A stretch of DNA of 64,000 nt from Opitutales bacterium (lineage in GTDB: Bacteria; Verrucomicrobiota; Verrucomicrobiia; Opitutales; Seribacteraceae): NCBI GenBank assembly GCA_018607205.1, contig JABBBW010000114.1, positions 1 through 64,000 of the forward strand, written 5' to 3'. Positions 43,596 through 53,235 of the stretch are shown one piece after another. Positions within the stretch are counted from its first letter, which is position 1, and every line of letters starts with the position of its first letter. The notes under the pieces were generated by a model. The model did not search any database. It had not been told where the DNA came from and saw only the letters and a list, made by a program, of their open reading frames with translations. Both the position numbers and the translations under genes were made by a program.

Positions 43596-44279
43596 TTGGA
43601 GCTTGGGCGACTGTCCTTTAATCAAAGAATGCCTTCACATGAAGAAATGAAGTACCAATTATGTAGGCAAATTTTCCGAAAAAGATCCGGTATATTTTTG
43701 ATTAACCAAAACGGTTTGGAAATTAAATGGGATTCTTTTATTGAAGCAATTCGGGATCCAATCATCGAATTACCAAATCCTGCGAATGAGTGGGCGAAAA
43801 GGGTACGGGCAGTCACTAAGCATTTTGCTGAAGGCCATCGCGTTATCTACACAAACTGGATAAGATTAAAAGAGACCAACCTTTTAAATTGTGAAGGATT
43901 ACTAATAGAAAAAAGTTCATTTGTGTGGTATGAGCAGTGGTTCCCTTGGTTTCCTCTTTTAAACAACCGAACGGTACTTGAATCTAAAACCGGTGAATGG
44001 GAGGTACTGAAAAAGGAAACCATTAAGGAGGGCAAATCATCTTATCGGGTAACAGGATTGGCCAGTCCTCTTAATGGATTGATTGCCTTGAATTTGCCAA
44101 ATGAAAACGAGGGAGACACCATACAACCTGGACACAGGCATGGAACATTGGGTCGTTTGCTGCCTGGTTTTTCCTACCAATCAGTTTCTGGAGAATTGAT
44201 TTTAAAAGGGCTAGGAATTGATGAGGAACTTATAAAAGCCAGAAATGTGGACCCGGAAGGTTTTTTACTTCCTGAGTGA
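43596..44279 (+). CDS. Degenerate acyl-ACP synthetase (AMP-binding) domain, in frame with the preceding gene
   Basis: 227 residues if read from TTG 43596, or from ATG 43629. It is in the same frame as the MFS-acyltransferase, only one TAA (43587-43589) away. Reading through would give SESVR-stop-EVLELGRLSFNQR, which fits the linker of Aas-type fusions. The C-terminal part VTGLASPLNGLIALNLP, then QPGHRHGTLGRLLPG and SGELILKGLG, matches the TECSP...GTVGRLLPG...GELLLKG block of the AMP-binding domain. The ATP loop and the distal lysine domain are absent, and the TE of the adenylation motif is lost. It is a relic or a repurposed domain, not an active ligase. An independent translation start cannot be excluded. 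Confidence 0.6.
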   Translation: MELGRLSFNQRMPSHEEMKYQLCRQIFRKRSGIFLINQNGLEIKWDSFIEAIRDPIIELPNPANEWAKRVRAVTKHFAEGHRVIYTNWIRLKETNLLNCEGLLIEKSSFVWYEQWFPWFPLLNNRTVLESKTGEWEVLKKETIKEGKSSYRVTGLASPLNGLIALNLPNENEGDTIQPGHRHGTLGRLLPGFSYQSVSGELILKGLGIDEELIKARNVDPEGFLLPE

Positions 44280-44340
44280 TTAAGTTCCATGCTTTTCCTC
44301 TTCATGCCTTTCTGTTAGGGTTTTAATTTTTGCTAAATTC

Positions 44341-45342
44341 ATGAGTCTATTCCTCGATCAATCCGCCTCCTTTGCCCAAGCAATTTGCCAATTAAGAGAT
44401 CTACCTATTTTGGTGCTTGGTCATCGCCGTCCCGATGGTGACTGCATTGGTTCTCAAATTGCGATGACCCGGGTCCTGCTTTCTCTTGGTAAAAATGTTT
44501 GTGCGGTTAATCATGATCCCATTCCCCGTACGCTTTTGAAATTTGTAGGTGATACCCCTTTTTGCTCACCTGAACAAGTTCCCGATGGGGATTATCAAAT
44601 TATCACCGTGGATTGTGCTGATCATGCCCGGGTCGGAGAAATTTTGCTGAAACGATTTCCCCAAGTTGATTTAAATATTGATCATCATGTTTCCAATACC
44701 CTGTACGGGAAAGAGAATTTTATACTCAGTGATGCTTCAGCAACGGGAGAAATTCTTTCAAAATTCTTTTTCGATTCCGGATATGAGGTCGACAAGGTAA
44801 CTGCGGAGGCTCTGTACCTTGGGATTTGTACTGATACCGGACAGTTTTGTTATGCAGGAACCAATGCGTCGGTTTTCGAAGTTTGTCGCATGCTGTGCGA
44901 GAGAGGGGCAAGTCCTTCTGGAATTGCTCATGAACTTTATGAGAAAGAAAAACCCGGGCGCATCCAATTGCTCCAACGATTTCTAGCAAGTTTTCGTATG
45001 GAATTTGGAGATCGGGTGTGTGTTGGCAGTATTAAGGATAATTTCTACCAGGAGACTGGGACTAAGCCGGAAGATGCCGAAAACTTTGTGGATTATGCAC
45101 GCTCTCTAGAAGGGGTTGATATCGGAGTTCTTGTTGAAGAGAGAGCGGGCAATATTAAGGGAAGTTTCCGGGCTAAAGATTCTAAGTTTCGAGTAGATTT
45201 ACTTGCCAAGAAATTTGATGGCGGAGGTCATGCTTGTGCTGCTGGGTTTAATCTTTCCGGAACTTTGGATCAATTGTACGACCGATTAGTTGAAGAGATC
45301 GGTAAGCATTTACAATCGGTAGAGCAGGGGGATGTTTTATGA
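44341..45342 (+). CDS. nrnA: DHH/DHHA1 phosphoesterase (NrnA-type oligoribonuclease/PAP phosphatase)
   Basis: 333 residues. Metal motifs are [28 protein letters not shown] and NIDHHVSN (DHH); the DHHA1 part ends [14 protein letters not shown]. NrnA degrades nanoRNA and pAp. It overlaps truB by four bases; nrnA-truB-ribF is the usual order downstream of infB-rbfA in many bacteria, though infB is not here. Confidence 0.92.
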   Translation: MSLFLDQSASFAQAICQLRDLPILVLGHRRPDGDCIGSQIAMTRVLLSLGKNVCAVNHDPIPRTLLKFVGDTPFCSPEQVPDGDYQIITVDCADHARVGEILLKRFPQVDLNIDHHVSNTLYGKENFILSDASATGEILSKFFFDSGYEVDKVTAEALYLGICTDTGQFCYAGTNASVFEVCRMLCERGASPSGIAHELYEKEKPGRIQLLQRFLASFRMEFGDRVCVGSIKDNFYQETGTKPEDAENFVDYARSLEGVDIGVLVEERAGNIKGSFRAKDSKFRVDLLAKKFDGGGHACAAGFNLSGTLDQLYDRLVEEIGKHLQSVEQGDVL

Positions 45343-46070
45343 ATAATCGTCAAGATATGGAGTTTGAGGGAATTCTTTTGGTTGATAAACCTCAGGGGAT
45401 CACCTCCCATGATGTGGTCGATCGATTGCGCCGAAAATTAAGGATGAAAAAGATCGGACATGCTGGGACCCTTGATCCTTTGGCCACGGGTTTATTGATT
45501 ATGCTCATCGGTAAAGCCACTAAGGTTTCCCAGTTCTTAATTAGCTTGGACAAGGCATACGAAGGCACTTTCCACTTGGGCGTGGAGACCGACAGCCAGG
45601 ATGCTGATGGAGAAGTAATTGCGGAAAAACCAGTTAATGAAGATATAACTCAGGAAAGATTGATCAAAGAGATGGAGAGCTTTTTGGGTGATCAGTACCA
45701 AACTCCCCCCATGTTTTCCGCAAAAAAAATTGGCGGTGTCCCACTCTACAAGATGGCTCGTAAAGGAAAAATAGTAGAGCGTGAACCCCGGTTTATACGC
45801 ATCAATGAATTAACTCTCAAAAGTTGGACTTCCCCGACCGGAGATTTTTTTATGGATTGTAGCAAGGGGACATATGTTCGCACTATCGTTCATGATTTGG
45901 GACAGCGATTGGATTGCGGTGCACACCTGAAAGCTTTGCGCAGAACTAAAATCGATCAGTTTGATATAGCCAATTCCCTGACTCTTGAGGAAATTAATGA
46001 AGTACCCTTGGGGGAATTTCATAACCACCTGATCCCCGTTCGCGAAGCTGTTCCTTCTCACGTTTTTTAA
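45339..46070 (+). CDS. truB: tRNA pseudouridine-55 synthase TruB
   Basis: 243 residues. [19 protein letters not shown], then [13 protein letters not shown] with the catalytic aspartate, [38 protein letters not shown] and [15 protein letters not shown]. The C-terminal PUA domain is short. ATGA overlap with nrnA; ribF starts three bases after the stop. Confidence 0.96.
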   Translation: MNNRQDMEFEGILLVDKPQGITSHDVVDRLRRKLRMKKIGHAGTLDPLATGLLIMLIGKATKVSQFLISLDKAYEGTFHLGVETDSQDADGEVIAEKPVNEDITQERLIKEMESFLGDQYQTPPMFSAKKIGGVPLYKMARKGKIVEREPRFIRINELTLKSWTSPTGDFFMDCSKGTYVRTIVHDLGQRLDCGAHLKALRRTKIDQFDIANSLTLEEINEVPLGEFHNHLIPVREAVPSHVF

Positions 46071-46072
46071 GC

Positions 46073-47035
46073 ATGAAAAAAGTGTATGAATCGATTGCTC
46101 GATTCGGCCAGGAATGGGAAGGCGATGTATGCTTGGCTCTTGGGATGTTTGATGGGGTTCATCGTGGGCATCAAGCCGTTTTAGACTTAGTTGTTCAGAC
46201 TGCAGATCAATGTCAGGGCGCTGCAGCTGTTGCCCTGACTTTTCCTGCACATCCCGCTGCTTTTTTAAGGCCAGGCAAAGAACCTTCTTTGTTGATGAGT
46301 CCGAGTGGTAAGGCTGAACAATTGATCCAATCCGGTATGTCAGCGGTTATTTTACAACCTTTTGATCAGGAATTAGCAGGGGTGGAAGCAGTGGATTTCT
46401 TACCTTTTTTAAAAGCTCGAATTCCTAATCTTCGGGCAGTTTGCGTGGGGAAAAACTTTCGTTTTGGAAAGAATCGATCGGGCGATTCAGAATCTTTAGC
46501 AAGCTATGGAGAAGAGGACGGGCTTAGGGTGAGCGTGGCTGATTCTTTAATTTTTGAGGATATTACAATTAGCAGCTCTCGTATTCGCGAAGCTTTGGCA
46601 TCTGCTAAGATGCAGAAAGTAAAAAAAATGTTGGGTCGAAACTATTCGGTTTTAGGAACAGTCCAGCAAGGAAAGGCATTAGGTGGAAAGATTGGCTTTC
46701 CCACGCTTAACTTACCGTGGAGTCCGGAGGCTCAACCTCCTTTAGGGGTTTATGCTGGCCGGGTGCAGGAATTAAACTCAGGGCAAGTGTTGCCAGCAGT
46801 GGCAAATTACGGATTGCGCCCAACGGTCGAAGTAGATGTTGGTGAACCTATCCTCGAGGTGCATTGCTTGGAATCTCCAAATTCTTCAATTTGGAAAGCA
46901 GGGACTACTTTATCCATGTCCTTGAACCTTTTTATCCGATCGGAAAAAAAGTTTTCGGGAGTGAACGAATTAAAGGCTCAAATTCGTAAAGATTGCCAAC
47001 AGGCAAAAACTTATTTGGCTAGCTCCATGGACTGA
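46073..47035 (+). CDS. ribF: Bifunctional riboflavin kinase/FAD synthetase RibF
   Basis: 320 residues. N-terminal nucleotidyltransferase part with ALGMFDGVHRGHQAVL and CVGKNFRFGKNRSGD, then ITISSSRIREAL; C-terminal riboflavin kinase part with GTVQQGKALGGKIGFPTLNLP and VANYGLRPTVE, LEVHCLE. Makes FMN and FAD. The 3' end overlaps the 3' end of the Fpg-like gene on the other strand by 25 bases. Confidence 0.95.
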   Translation: MKKVYESIARFGQEWEGDVCLALGMFDGVHRGHQAVLDLVVQTADQCQGAAAVALTFPAHPAAFLRPGKEPSLLMSPSGKAEQLIQSGMSAVILQPFDQELAGVEAVDFLPFLKARIPNLRAVCVGKNFRFGKNRSGDSESLASYGEEDGLRVSVADSLIFEDITISSSRIREALASAKMQKVKKMLGRNYSVLGTVQQGKALGGKIGFPTLNLPWSPEAQPPLGVYAGRVQELNSGQVLPAVANYGLRPTVEVDVGEPILEVHCLESPNSSIWKAGTTLSMSLNLFIRSEKKFSGVNELKAQIRKDCQQAKTYLASSMD

Positions 47036-47820
47036 CGGGCGGGAGACCAGCAACTCGTCCGGCCGCCAATCTGTTCCCTGACCAAAAGGTTTTTAGATTT
47101 CGGACAAATCCCTCCATCTTTCCATCGATGATGAAATAGCCAGCCTTTTGGTGGGTCTCCTCCGTGTATACCAACTGACTTCATCGCTCCGCGGGCGACA
47201 AATAGAATCTTCTGGAAAAGAATATCACATAAAGGCTTTTTAATTTCTCCACTTCTGCAAGCTGGATGAATACAGGCACGCCAAAGAACTTCATCTGCCA
47301 TCCAATTTCCCATACCAGGGAAGTAGCGTTGGTCAAGAAGGAGGGCTTTAATTGGTCTTTTCTTATGCCTGACAAGGGCATCCTTTATAATCTTTTTATC
47401 GAAGGATGGCTTGAGCATAGATATGGGTTGTTCGGTCCACCAGGCAGGTAGTTCTTTTCCGATGTGAAGGCGTAATCGACCAAATTGCCGAGGATCTCGA
47501 AAGACGAGCTTTTGCTTGGATTGAGTTAAGACTAATGCATCGTGTTTCGTTGGAGAATAGCTTTTGGATTCTGAATGAAGCCATCCAGTCATGCCAAGGT
47601 GCAACCCTAGCCAACGATTACCAGAAAAACTAAACAGCATTTGTTTGCCGTGAGTTTGGGAGGTTCGGAGGATGGTTCCAAAAAGTTCTTCGATAAAGGA
47701 CGAACGATCATGTTCCCGGTAGACCCTGGATTTTGGATGAACGATAACATCCTGGATTCGCTGGTTTATTCCTGTCTTCCAGCGGGTAGATGCATAGGCA
47801 ACCTCGGCAAGTTCAGGCAT
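47011..47820 (-). CDS. Fpg/Nei-family DNA glycosylase with a zincless finger
   Basis: 269 residues. Start is the family PELAEV (usual PELPEV), with the catalytic proline and glutamate after removal of Met. GKQMLFSFSG gives the conserved lysine, and LGLHLGMTGWL follows; the H2TH part is LLDQRYFPGMGNWMADEVLWRACIHPA. The terminal finger reads GICPKSKN ... GRTSCWSPARQ: of the four zinc cysteines only the first is in place (one further cysteine is displaced), like the zincless finger of NEIL1 and plant Fpg. DNA repair of oxidised bases; the specificity is open. Confidence 0.85.
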   Translation of the reverse strand: MPELAEVAYASTRWKTGINQRIQDVIVHPKSRVYREHDRSSFIEELFGTILRTSQTHGKQMLFSFSGNRWLGLHLGMTGWLHSESKSYSPTKHDALVLTQSKQKLVFRDPRQFGRLRLHIGKELPAWWTEQPISMLKPSFDKKIIKDALVRHKKRPIKALLLDQRYFPGMGNWMADEVLWRACIHPACRSGEIKKPLCDILFQKILFVARGAMKSVGIHGGDPPKGWLFHHRWKDGGICPKSKNLLVREQIGGRTSCWSPARQSMELAK

Positions 47821-47830
47821 TTGAAATGAG

Positions 47831-49519
47831 TTAAGAACTTGGCCCGATGGAGAGCAACCGTGCCCGAATGTCTCGGTCCTGTTTCCGATCGGTTTGTATC
47901 TCTATTACTCGTATACCAAGTTTGTGCGGGTGTGCCATCCATGAGACCAATTCTTCTTCGCTTTTGCATAAATGATACTCCACTCCATGGGCCTGACAAA
48001 GTCTGAAAAAATCACAATTCTGGGGAGCGGCAAAACATTTTTCAAATTCTGACAGTGAGGAGACGGCTAAGTTCTCAAAGATTCCACCTCCTTGGTTGTT
48101 TATAACAAACACAGTTAATGAGCCTTGTATATCGGAAGCACAGAGCAAAGCGTTAGAGTCGTGTAAAAAAGCAAGTTCTCCGCTGAGCAAATAAACAGGT
48201 TTTTTGCTGAGGTGAGCAATGCCCATGGCGGTGCCCAAAGTTCCATCTATTCCATTTACACCTCGTGCACCGTGCAGTTTTCTTCCTCGGTTTCCAGGTT
48301 TCCAAAACCATTCAAGGTCGCGAATTGGCATACTGTTGGCCACATAAAGATGAGAGTTTTGGGGTAAATTTTCTGAAAGTAGGCGAGTAACTTTTGGTTC
48401 TTCAAAAAAGGAAAGATCTAAAAATTCCTTAGTGATATTTTTTTCCACTGTTGCATCCCCGGTTATCCATTTATCCAGCCAGTCCTTTTCGGCTGTGGGA
48501 AATTCAATGTCAGCTAGATCTTCAAATCTCATCGTGTGTTGCTCACCTCTACTACTGAGTGGGTCCACCTTTTGACCGCTTGGTTCGATGACCACTCGCT
48601 TTGCTCCGCTTTGATCCATCCATGCCCTAAGGGTTTTAGAGGTTGGTAAAGGACCAAGGACGAGAAACAGATCCGGGGTTGAGGAACCTGAGAATTCTGG
48701 GCAACGTAATAAATTTTCGTAGCGTAAGATGCGGGCGGGATGTTCGTTTTCCCTTAGAGGGCTCAAGGAATCGCAAAGAATTGGAAGAGTGGTAAAGCTC
48801 TGAAGTGCATTCAGCGGGCAATTCATACCTGCTATGATAATTGGACGAACACTGTTTCGAATTGCGGCTGAAACATTACCGGCAAAGTTTTTGGGATGAT
48901 CAGCCGTTCGGGGTGAAGCCTCTGTTTTGACCAAATGTGCAAATTTACTTGTAACCTCCAGGGTGGGCCAAAGAGGTTCGCAAAAAGGAAAGTTAAGATG
49001 CACCGGTCCGGGTGATTGACCGGTGGCCTCGGAGTATGCCTTAGCTAAGATTGCTTGGAGATTTTTAATGTCATCTTGCTCGGATCTAGGAACAGGGAGG
49101 GAATGAAAGAAACGAACGAAAGACCCAAAAAGGTTGATTTGATTAATGGTCTGACCAGCCCCACATTCCTGGAGTTCAGGCGGTCGGTCTGCTGAGAGCA
49201 GTAGCAAGGGAATCCCGGAATAACTGGCCTCGGTTACGGCTGGATACCAGTTGGCTGGAGCCGATCCAGATGTGCAGACCAAAGCTACTGGCACCTGAGT
49301 TCTTCGGGCATGGCCAAGTGCAAGAAAGGCAGCGGTTCGTTCGTCAAGTACAGGAAGGCAGGAAAGCCTGGCTTCTCTTTCACAACTTACCACAAGGGGA
49401 GTGGACCTGGATCCGGGAGAAAAAAATACTTGTTCCACGCCCAAGTCAGCCAGCCCTTGGGCTGTTGCTCGTCCCCAAAGAAAGTTGGCCCGGGCAGTTT
49501 GCTCGGATGTATCGATCAT
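47831..49519 (-). CDS. menD: 2-succinyl-5-enolpyruvyl-6-hydroxy-3-cyclohexene-1-carboxylate synthase MenD
   Basis: Thiamine-diphosphate enzyme of menaquinone synthesis, 562 residues. FFSPGSRSTPLVV, DERTAAFLALGHARRTQVPVALVCTSGSAPANWYPAV and the ThDP-binding GELAFLHDSNALL ... VFVINNQGGGIFENL are the family marks. It starts directly after the menF stop with no intergenic base. Only menF and menD of the pathway are in this window. Confidence 0.96.
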   Translation of the reverse strand: MIDTSEQTARANFLWGRATAQGLADLGVEQVFFSPGSRSTPLVVSCEREARLSCLPVLDERTAAFLALGHARRTQVPVALVCTSGSAPANWYPAVTEASYSGIPLLLLSADRPPELQECGAGQTINQINLFGSFVRFFHSLPVPRSEQDDIKNLQAILAKAYSEATGQSPGPVHLNFPFCEPLWPTLEVTSKFAHLVKTEASPRTADHPKNFAGNVSAAIRNSVRPIIIAGMNCPLNALQSFTTLPILCDSLSPLRENEHPARILRYENLLRCPEFSGSSTPDLFLVLGPLPTSKTLRAWMDQSGAKRVVIEPSGQKVDPLSSRGEQHTMRFEDLADIEFPTAEKDWLDKWITGDATVEKNITKEFLDLSFFEEPKVTRLLSENLPQNSHLYVANSMPIRDLEWFWKPGNRGRKLHGARGVNGIDGTLGTAMGIAHLSKKPVYLLSGELAFLHDSNALLCASDIQGSLTVFVINNQGGGIFENLAVSSLSEFEKCFAAPQNCDFFRLCQAHGVEYHLCKSEEELVSWMAHPHKLGIRVIEIQTDRKQDRDIRARLLSIGPSS

Positions 49520-50953
49520 CTATACCGGAAGGTTAGGGCTTCCAGTGATGACTTCAAGCATGGCTTGTAATTTCCAATCTGTTTCATTCTTTTCCTGCTC
49601 CGGAATTGATCCTTCAACAATTCCCGCTCCAGCATAAAGGGTGAGAGAATCTTGGAGTATGCGTCCACACCGAATGGGCACAATGAATTCAGACCTACCA
49701 CGAGCATCCATCCAGCCTGCAACTCCGGAATACCATCCCCGGGGGCTTCCTTCAATCTCAGCCAACTTGGCAAGAGCGGATGGACGGGGCGAGCCCCCCA
49801 TAGCAGGAGTAGGGTGTAGGGCTTCAAGAACTTCAAAAGGATGGAGTCCATCGGGAATGATGCCTTCTACTGGTGTGCGGACATGTTGGAGGTTCGTCAG
49901 TCGTAAGAGGCGGGGGAGTCCTTGTTTTAAATGGGTTGTCCCAACAGAAGAAAGACGGCGACGGATGCTGTCTATGACAAGTTGGTGTTCAAGGACCTCC
50001 TTTTCCCGGGCAAGTAGGGTTTCTCCCCAGTGAGCATCTTTCCCTGCTGATGGACCGCGTGGAGCCGATCCAGCCAAAGCTTCGGTTTTGAGTAAATTTC
50101 CTCGAAGGCGGACTAAGGTTTCGGGGCTAGCTCCGACCCAAACTCCTTGATCGGGTGCGGAAAGAGAAAAGGTGTGGCAGTCCGGGAAGCGGTCACGTAA
50201 GGCATGGACGATCGAGAAGGGAGAAAGTTTGGAAGTAAGTTCAAAAGTTAATTGTCGAGCGAGAACGATTTTGGAAACCTTGCCTGATTTAATTTCCTTA
50301 AGTGCTTGGCTTACACCTTCCAGGTAATTGAAATTTTCTTTGGAAGCTCCAAGACTAGTGCGAGTTGCAACTGGTTGCTGGAATTGATCGAATTTTAATC
50401 CGACCATTGCATCTAATCGTTGGCTTAATTGTTTTTGTAATAGTTGAGGGTCCGAATGGGGGTGGATTTCTGTGTTTAGGACCACAAAGTGTTTACCTCC
50501 TTGATTCACGACCTGCCAGCCAGGTAGAAAGACTTGGAGAGAGGGAAGTCCAGAAGGATTTTGGCCAGCCTCAAAAGAAGCGTTTAAAAAAAGTGTGGGA
50601 CCCGTGCCTGCAATAGGTGCATCTCCCGCCCGTTCCACGGTTGATAAAAGTGAATCTGCCCACTTTTTGGCATATTGGAAACGGTTTTCCCCATGAAACT
50701 GCTCACAGGCAATATAATCTCCACAGGCGATTGAAAATTCATCTGTTGATTTCTCGAAATAAGCGTGGGGAGAGTTTGGTTGGTTTAGAGATTCGAGAAG
50801 AGCTAAGGGGTCGGAAAACGAAGTCTTGTATGAAATCGATGAAAATACAGACCGATTGATGCTGCGTGCTTTGAGAACCAAGCTGTGTAAATAAGGACTT
50901 AGATCGTCCGTCTGAGTGCAATGTGCTGGTCCCGTCTGTTGCAGTGCGATCAT
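49520..50953 (-). CDS. menF: Isochorismate synthase MenF
   Basis: 477 residues. Chorismate-binding C-terminal half with SKIVLARQLTFEL, VGASPETLVRLRG, TEALAGSAPRG, HQLVIDSIRRRL, EVLEALHPTPAMGGSPR and RGWYSGVAGWMD. First step from chorismate to menaquinone. Overlaps the yidD stop by four bases; immediately followed by menD. Confidence 0.94.
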   Translation of the reverse strand: MIALQQTGPAHCTQTDDLSPYLHSLVLKARSINRSVFSSISYKTSFSDPLALLESLNQPNSPHAYFEKSTDEFSIACGDYIACEQFHGENRFQYAKKWADSLLSTVERAGDAPIAGTGPTLFLNASFEAGQNPSGLPSLQVFLPGWQVVNQGGKHFVVLNTEIHPHSDPQLLQKQLSQRLDAMVGLKFDQFQQPVATRTSLGASKENFNYLEGVSQALKEIKSGKVSKIVLARQLTFELTSKLSPFSIVHALRDRFPDCHTFSLSAPDQGVWVGASPETLVRLRGNLLKTEALAGSAPRGPSAGKDAHWGETLLAREKEVLEHQLVIDSIRRRLSSVGTTHLKQGLPRLLRLTNLQHVRTPVEGIIPDGLHPFEVLEALHPTPAMGGSPRPSALAKLAEIEGSPRGWYSGVAGWMDARGRSEFIVPIRCGRILQDSLTLYAGAGIVEGSIPEQEKNETDWKLQAMLEVITGSPNLPV

Positions 50954-51297
50954 GAAGGTGGTAGGCTCTCTTCCGTAGATTCTGGAAATACAGGATCGTA
51001 TCCTCCTGGATGCAAAGGGTTACAACGGAAAATTCTTGAAAGAGAACGAAAAACTGCAAGATGCAAAGGCAGGGAACGAAAGCACTCGAGCGCGTATTCA
51101 GAACAAGTCGGATGAAAACGGCAGCACGCGTATGGACCTAGAATAAGCTGTTTAACAGGAGAAAATAAACGATAGGCATGTATCACGATCAAAAAGGGCA
51201 GGGTGATAAATCGATTGATGATTGATGATTGGAACAAGGAGCCCATCTTTATTTTTCTATCGATTGTTTGCCGGTCGGACAAATTTCTCATGCCCAT
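50950..51297 (-). CDS. yidD: Membrane protein insertion efficiency factor YidD
   Basis: 115 residues. CCRFHPTCSEYALECFR and RCNPLHPGGYDPV are diagnostic. Assists YidC-dependent insertion. The N-terminal 17 residues before MGSLFQ may not be translated (ATG at 51246). Usually next to rnpA and yidC, but here it lies between thrS and menF. Confidence 0.93.
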   Translation of the reverse strand: MGMRNLSDRQTIDRKIKMGSLFQSSIINRFITLPFLIVIHAYRLFSPVKQLILGPYACCRFHPTCSEYALECFRSLPLHLAVFRSLSRIFRCNPLHPGGYDPVFPESTEESLPPS

Positions 51298-51309
51298 AAT
51301 AATCAGTGT

Positions 51310-53154
51310 TTAGTTGGTGGAAGTGCGCGTTTTTGGAAGAGACTTAGAGCTAATCTCTGAGGTGATTAAGGTTACGATTTCATCCATCATGAGCGGGCCA
51401 TCAAAATCAGGATTGCTTCGTGAGCGCAACGATACCTTGCCTTCTTCAGCCTCCCTCTTCCCCAAAATTAACATGTGTGGAATCTTGTCAGTTTCCGCTT
51501 TTCGGATTTTTGCACCCAATTTTGCAGACTGGCCATCTATGCTTGCTCTGACTCCCTTTGCTTTAAGTTTTTCAAGACAGGATTCGGCATAAGGGATTAG
51601 GTCGTCATTCATTGGAAGAAGACGTACTTGTTCTGGTGCGAGCCAAGTTGGGAAATTTCCACCAAAATGTTCGATTAATACACCGCAAAATCGTTCCATT
51701 GATCCAAACGGAGCTCGATGGATCATAACTGGGCGATGATTTTGATTGTCTTTACCCACATAGGAAAGATCGAATCGGTCGGGTAAATTGTAGTCCACCT
51801 GAACGGTGCCAAGTTGCCATTCTCGCCCAATGACATCTTTGACTACGAAATCGATCTTGGGTCCGTAAAAAGCTGCCTCTCCGAGCTCTTCCTCATAATC
51901 CACACCCAAAGTCTTGACTGCTTGTCGAAGTGCGGTTTCCGCCTTATCCCATGCTTCGGGGGCACCGACATACTTGTCAGATTCGGGATCCCGCAGGCTT
52001 ACCCGCACCCGGTAGTCATTCATGCCGAGGGTAGAAAATACCAATTTGACCAAGCTTAAACAGCCTTGGATTTCATCCTGTAATTGATCTTCTCGAATAA
52101 ATAAATGAGCGTCATCCTGAGTGAATCCACGCACACGAGTCATACCGTTTAATTCTCCAGATTGTTCCCAACGGTATACCGTTCCAAATTCTGCAAGGCG
52201 TACGGGTAAATCGCGATAGGAATGCTGTTCCGATTTGAAGATACGAATGTGCATCGGACAATTCATCGGCTTGAGCAGGTACCCGTCAATTTCTCCTTTT
52301 TCCAACTTATTGGAGAGCTCTGAACAGGTACATCCCTCCTCAGCTAATTCTTCGAGGCATTCTCGATGTATAATTGGAGGATATTGAGAATCCTGATAGT
52401 AGGGAAAGTGACCAGATGTTCGGTAGAGGTCAAGTTTTCCAATATGTGGAGTGTAGACTTGGGAGTAGCCTTGAAGATTAAGTTGCTCGGTTATGAAGCC
52501 CTCTAATTCCTGACGAATAATCGCACCGTTTGGTTTCCAAAGTACTAATCCTTGCCCGACTTGTTCGTCGATATGAAAAAGTCCAAGGTCTTTACCCACT
52601 ACCCGGTGATCCCGGAGTTTGGCTTCTTCGATGCGTTGAAGGTACTGGGAAAGTTCATCTTTGCTTGCAAAGGCAGTACCGTAAATTCTTTGAAGTTGTT
52701 TTTGAGAAGAGTCTCCACGGTGGTAAGAACCGGCAATGTTTAGCAATTTGAAAGCCTTGATTTTTTTGGTGTAAGAAACATGGCTACCCGCACAAAGATC
52801 TAGAAATTCACCGTTGCGGTAAAATGAAATAGTTTCGCCGGCGGGTATGTCATCCAATCGCCCTAACTTATACGTGGGTTGTCCCATTTCTTTAATCATA
52901 GAAACCGCTTCCTCGCGGCTCACTTCCAACCGTTCAAAGCGTTGGTTTTCTTTGATTACCTTTTTCATCTCATCCTCGATCTCCAGAAGGATTTCGGGAG
53001 TAAACGGGACCTCGGAGTCAAAGTCGTAATAAAAGCCTGAATCAGTGGGCGGTCCGATATCCAACTGGGTATCGGGGTACAACCGAAGTACCGCAGTGGC
53101 AAGTACGTGAGCGGCGGAATGGCGGATTTCCTCGACGGGAGACATTTCCTTCAT
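51310..53154 (-). CDS. thrS: Threonyl-tRNA synthetase without TGS domain
   Basis: 614 residues from ATG 53154; the frame remains open to 53220 but those residues are not conserved. The editing domain begins almost at the N-terminus (IRHSAAHVLATAVLRLYP, then DLCAGSHVSY), so the usual TGS domain of about 60 residues is absent. The class II core has KPMNCPMHIRIFKSEQHSYRDLPVR with a zinc cysteine, YRWEQSGELNGMTRVRGFTQDDAHLF, and HRAPFGSMERF, followed by the anticodon-binding domain. Stop is 12 bases before yidD. Confidence 0.95.
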   Translation of the reverse strand: MKEMSPVEEIRHSAAHVLATAVLRLYPDTQLDIGPPTDSGFYYDFDSEVPFTPEILLEIEDEMKKVIKENQRFERLEVSREEAVSMIKEMGQPTYKLGRLDDIPAGETISFYRNGEFLDLCAGSHVSYTKKIKAFKLLNIAGSYHRGDSSQKQLQRIYGTAFASKDELSQYLQRIEEAKLRDHRVVGKDLGLFHIDEQVGQGLVLWKPNGAIIRQELEGFITEQLNLQGYSQVYTPHIGKLDLYRTSGHFPYYQDSQYPPIIHRECLEELAEEGCTCSELSNKLEKGEIDGYLLKPMNCPMHIRIFKSEQHSYRDLPVRLAEFGTVYRWEQSGELNGMTRVRGFTQDDAHLFIREDQLQDEIQGCLSLVKLVFSTLGMNDYRVRVSLRDPESDKYVGAPEAWDKAETALRQAVKTLGVDYEEELGEAAFYGPKIDFVVKDVIGREWQLGTVQVDYNLPDRFDLSYVGKDNQNHRPVMIHRAPFGSMERFCGVLIEHFGGNFPTWLAPEQVRLLPMNDDLIPYAESCLEKLKAKGVRASIDGQSAKLGAKIRKAETDKIPHMLILGKREAEEGKVSLRSRSNPDFDGPLMMDEIVTLITSEISSKSLPKTRTSTN

Positions 53155-53235
53155 AGCGCAGAATTTATACTTTTTCCTAGGCAGCCCTGCAATGCCAAAG
53201 GGCGAACCTTTGTGGATCAATTGAGAGTTTATGGT

